DNA of 64,000 nt from Putridiphycobacter sp045110285 (GTDB lineage: Bacteria; Bacteroidota; Bacteroidia; Flavobacteriales_D; Crocinitomicaceae): contig JBGCGA010000013.1 of the NCBI GenBank assembly GCA_045110285.1, positions 1-64,000 of the forward strand, written 5' to 3'. The translations under genes and the position numbers were made by a program. Below, piece after piece: positions 63,086 through 64,000 of the stretch; position 1 is the first letter of the stretch; each line of letters starts with the position of its first letter. The notes beneath the pieces were generated by a model that worked only from the letters and a program-made list of their open reading frames with translations, was not told the origin of the DNA and made no database searches.

Positions 63086-64000
63086 GGTTTTTAATCATTT
63101 CTATTTTAGTTCTGATTTGCAATTTAGCTAGTGCGCAAACCTATCAAGTCAGTGATATTTCTGGTCCAGATTTTTCGAGTAATTTCTACATTATAGACCC
63201 CGATAACTTAATTGATTCTAAAAAAGAATCCATGCTACTGCCACTTAAAGACACCTATTTTTTTAAGCGCTTAATTGAACCAGTTGTAATTGCAGTAAAT
63301 GATATTGAAGACAATAGCGAAGATTTTCTTGAAGAATACGTTAAAATCCATAAACTAGAAACGATTACTAACGGAAGATTTATCATACAACTGTATGTTA
63401 AAGCACAATCTAAAATTGCCTTTTATGTTGGTAGTCAGCTCAAACCAATTTACGATCCTTTATATTTAAATGGTTTAATTACTGAATTTGAACCTAAAAT
63501 GAAATTTGATAATTATGGCTCTTATCAGTACACTATTTTCCAAAGAATTGGAAGTCATTTAATTGACAAGGTTTCATTCTATTACGATTTGGAATCCAAT
63601 TCTGACTTTGTTATTCCGTCTTACCCTAACCAGCTAATTTTAGCTCGGAGAGCCTTTGAATCTGTGAAATACGATAAAGATGCAGCAGCTGAATCTAACA
63701 GTGCTATATATTCTGAAAGTGTCAATCAAGCATATGGATCCGAAAACCAAAGCAATGAATCAGTAAATTATTCAAATATAAAATATGCCTATTCAACCGA
63801 ATTGATAAAAAACATAGCTGATGTACCAAACCAAAGAGCTATTAATAATGTGTGGGTTTCTAATCCCAATCGAATTATTTCGGATGATGAGGCCAACCAA
63901 ATTGACAAAAAACTAAAAGAAATTGAAGCCAATACCGGATTCGAAATAGCTGTGGTATTTTTAAATTCCATTAACAATCAGGATGCTTATGATTTTGGAT
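63082..64000 (+). CDS. TPM-domain (YgcG-like) exported protein, truncated by window end
   Basis: The ATG at 63082 overlaps the stop of the LemA-like gene (ATGA), and the frame stays open to the window end. The product has a signal peptide ending LASA before Gln. A TPM domain starts near residue 255 (WVSNPNRIISDDEANQIDKKL, EIEANTGFEIAVVFLNSI) and is cut off by the window end. Residues 30-180 also have a TPM-like order (NFYIIDPDNLIDSKKES, PVVIAVNDI, GRFIIQLYV, IAFYVGSQL), which suggests a first, degenerate copy. The LemA plus TPM pairing is common in Bacteroidota. Confidence 0.75.
   Translation, partial: MRFLIISILVLICNLASAQTYQVSDISGPDFSSNFYIIDPDNLIDSKKESMLLPLKDTYFFKRLIEPVVIAVNDIEDNSEDFLEEYVKIHKLETITNGRFIIQLYVKAQSKIAFYVGSQLKPIYDPLYLNGLITEFEPKMKFDNYGSYQYTIFQRIGSHLIDKVSFYYDLESNSDFVIPSYPNQLILARRAFESVKYDKDAAAESNSAIYSESVNQAYGSENQSNESVNYSNIKYAYSTELIKNIADVPNQRAINNVWVSNPNRIISDDEANQIDKKLKEIEANTGFEIAVVFLNSINNQDAYDFG

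Overview
The window looks like a stretch of ordinary chromosome from a Bacteroidota bacterium, most likely a member of the Flavobacteriales. The reasons are: strongly A+T-rich DNA; repeated matches to the Bacteroidota -7 promoter element TAnnTTTG just before start codons; extracellular proteins ending in type IX secretion (T9SS) sorting domains; a complete Bat (aerotolerance) operon; several small families largely confined to this phylum (DUF4494, DUF5606, DUF4294); and a strong preference for Gln as the first residue after signal peptide cleavage. I see no rRNA, tRNA, CRISPR array, insertion sequence or prophage. No gene-free gap exceeds about 300 bases; the largest (31261-31530, about 270 bp) is a divergent promoter region.

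Layout. 1-6448: a gene tail, the helicase HrpB, a short MscS-type channel, an AlkB-like dioxygenase, a small conserved protein, an acyl-ACP desaturase and a META-domain lipoprotein. 6458-10326 (minus): a ZIP metal transporter and its likely DtxR/MntR-family regulator with a palindromic operator, PdxH, a DUF4494 protein and an exported repeat protein. 10427-14762: two divergent subtilases. 14800-16722: a DUF5606 protein, a 50-residue minus-strand ORF, a lipoprotein and a YiiX-like lipoprotein. 16751-21466 (minus): a tightly overlapping four-gene run (PLP enzyme, AAC(3)-like acetyltransferase, TonB-like protein, WG-repeat lipoprotein). 21603-23751: a lipid A-type acyltransferase and RarA. 23755-31260 (minus): DUF2461, ApbE and a 1913-residue giant repeat protein. 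31531-40765: MurQ, then moxR, a DUF58 gene, a Bat-associated gene and batA-batE. 40782-49892: RibBA with a degenerate second half, small proteins, PheS, a LytTR regulator, a glutaminyl cyclase lipoprotein, RsmI and a quinone oxidoreductase. 50055-64000: a T9SS subtilase, HtpG, MeaB, an S4 protein, two tandem cysteine-rich secreted paralogues, a TPR-LemA fusion and the start of a TPM-domain protein.

How the genes fit together. Much of the window concerns the cell envelope and export. Three subtilases and two Cys-rich proteins are exported, most signal-peptidase I substrates would start with Gln, and a periplasmic glutaminyl cyclase that could cap that Gln is encoded here. The Bat operon and the LemA/TPM pair are envelope stress or assembly modules with VWA, TPR and membrane parts.

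The best candidates for undescribed biology are the giant 20-repeat protein at 25519-31260 with its novel C-terminal domain, the paired Cys-rich secreted proteins, the TPR-LemA plus possible double-TPM module at the right edge, and the 50-residue ORF at 15235-15387. All family names come from reading the sequence and from memory of the families; no database search was run.
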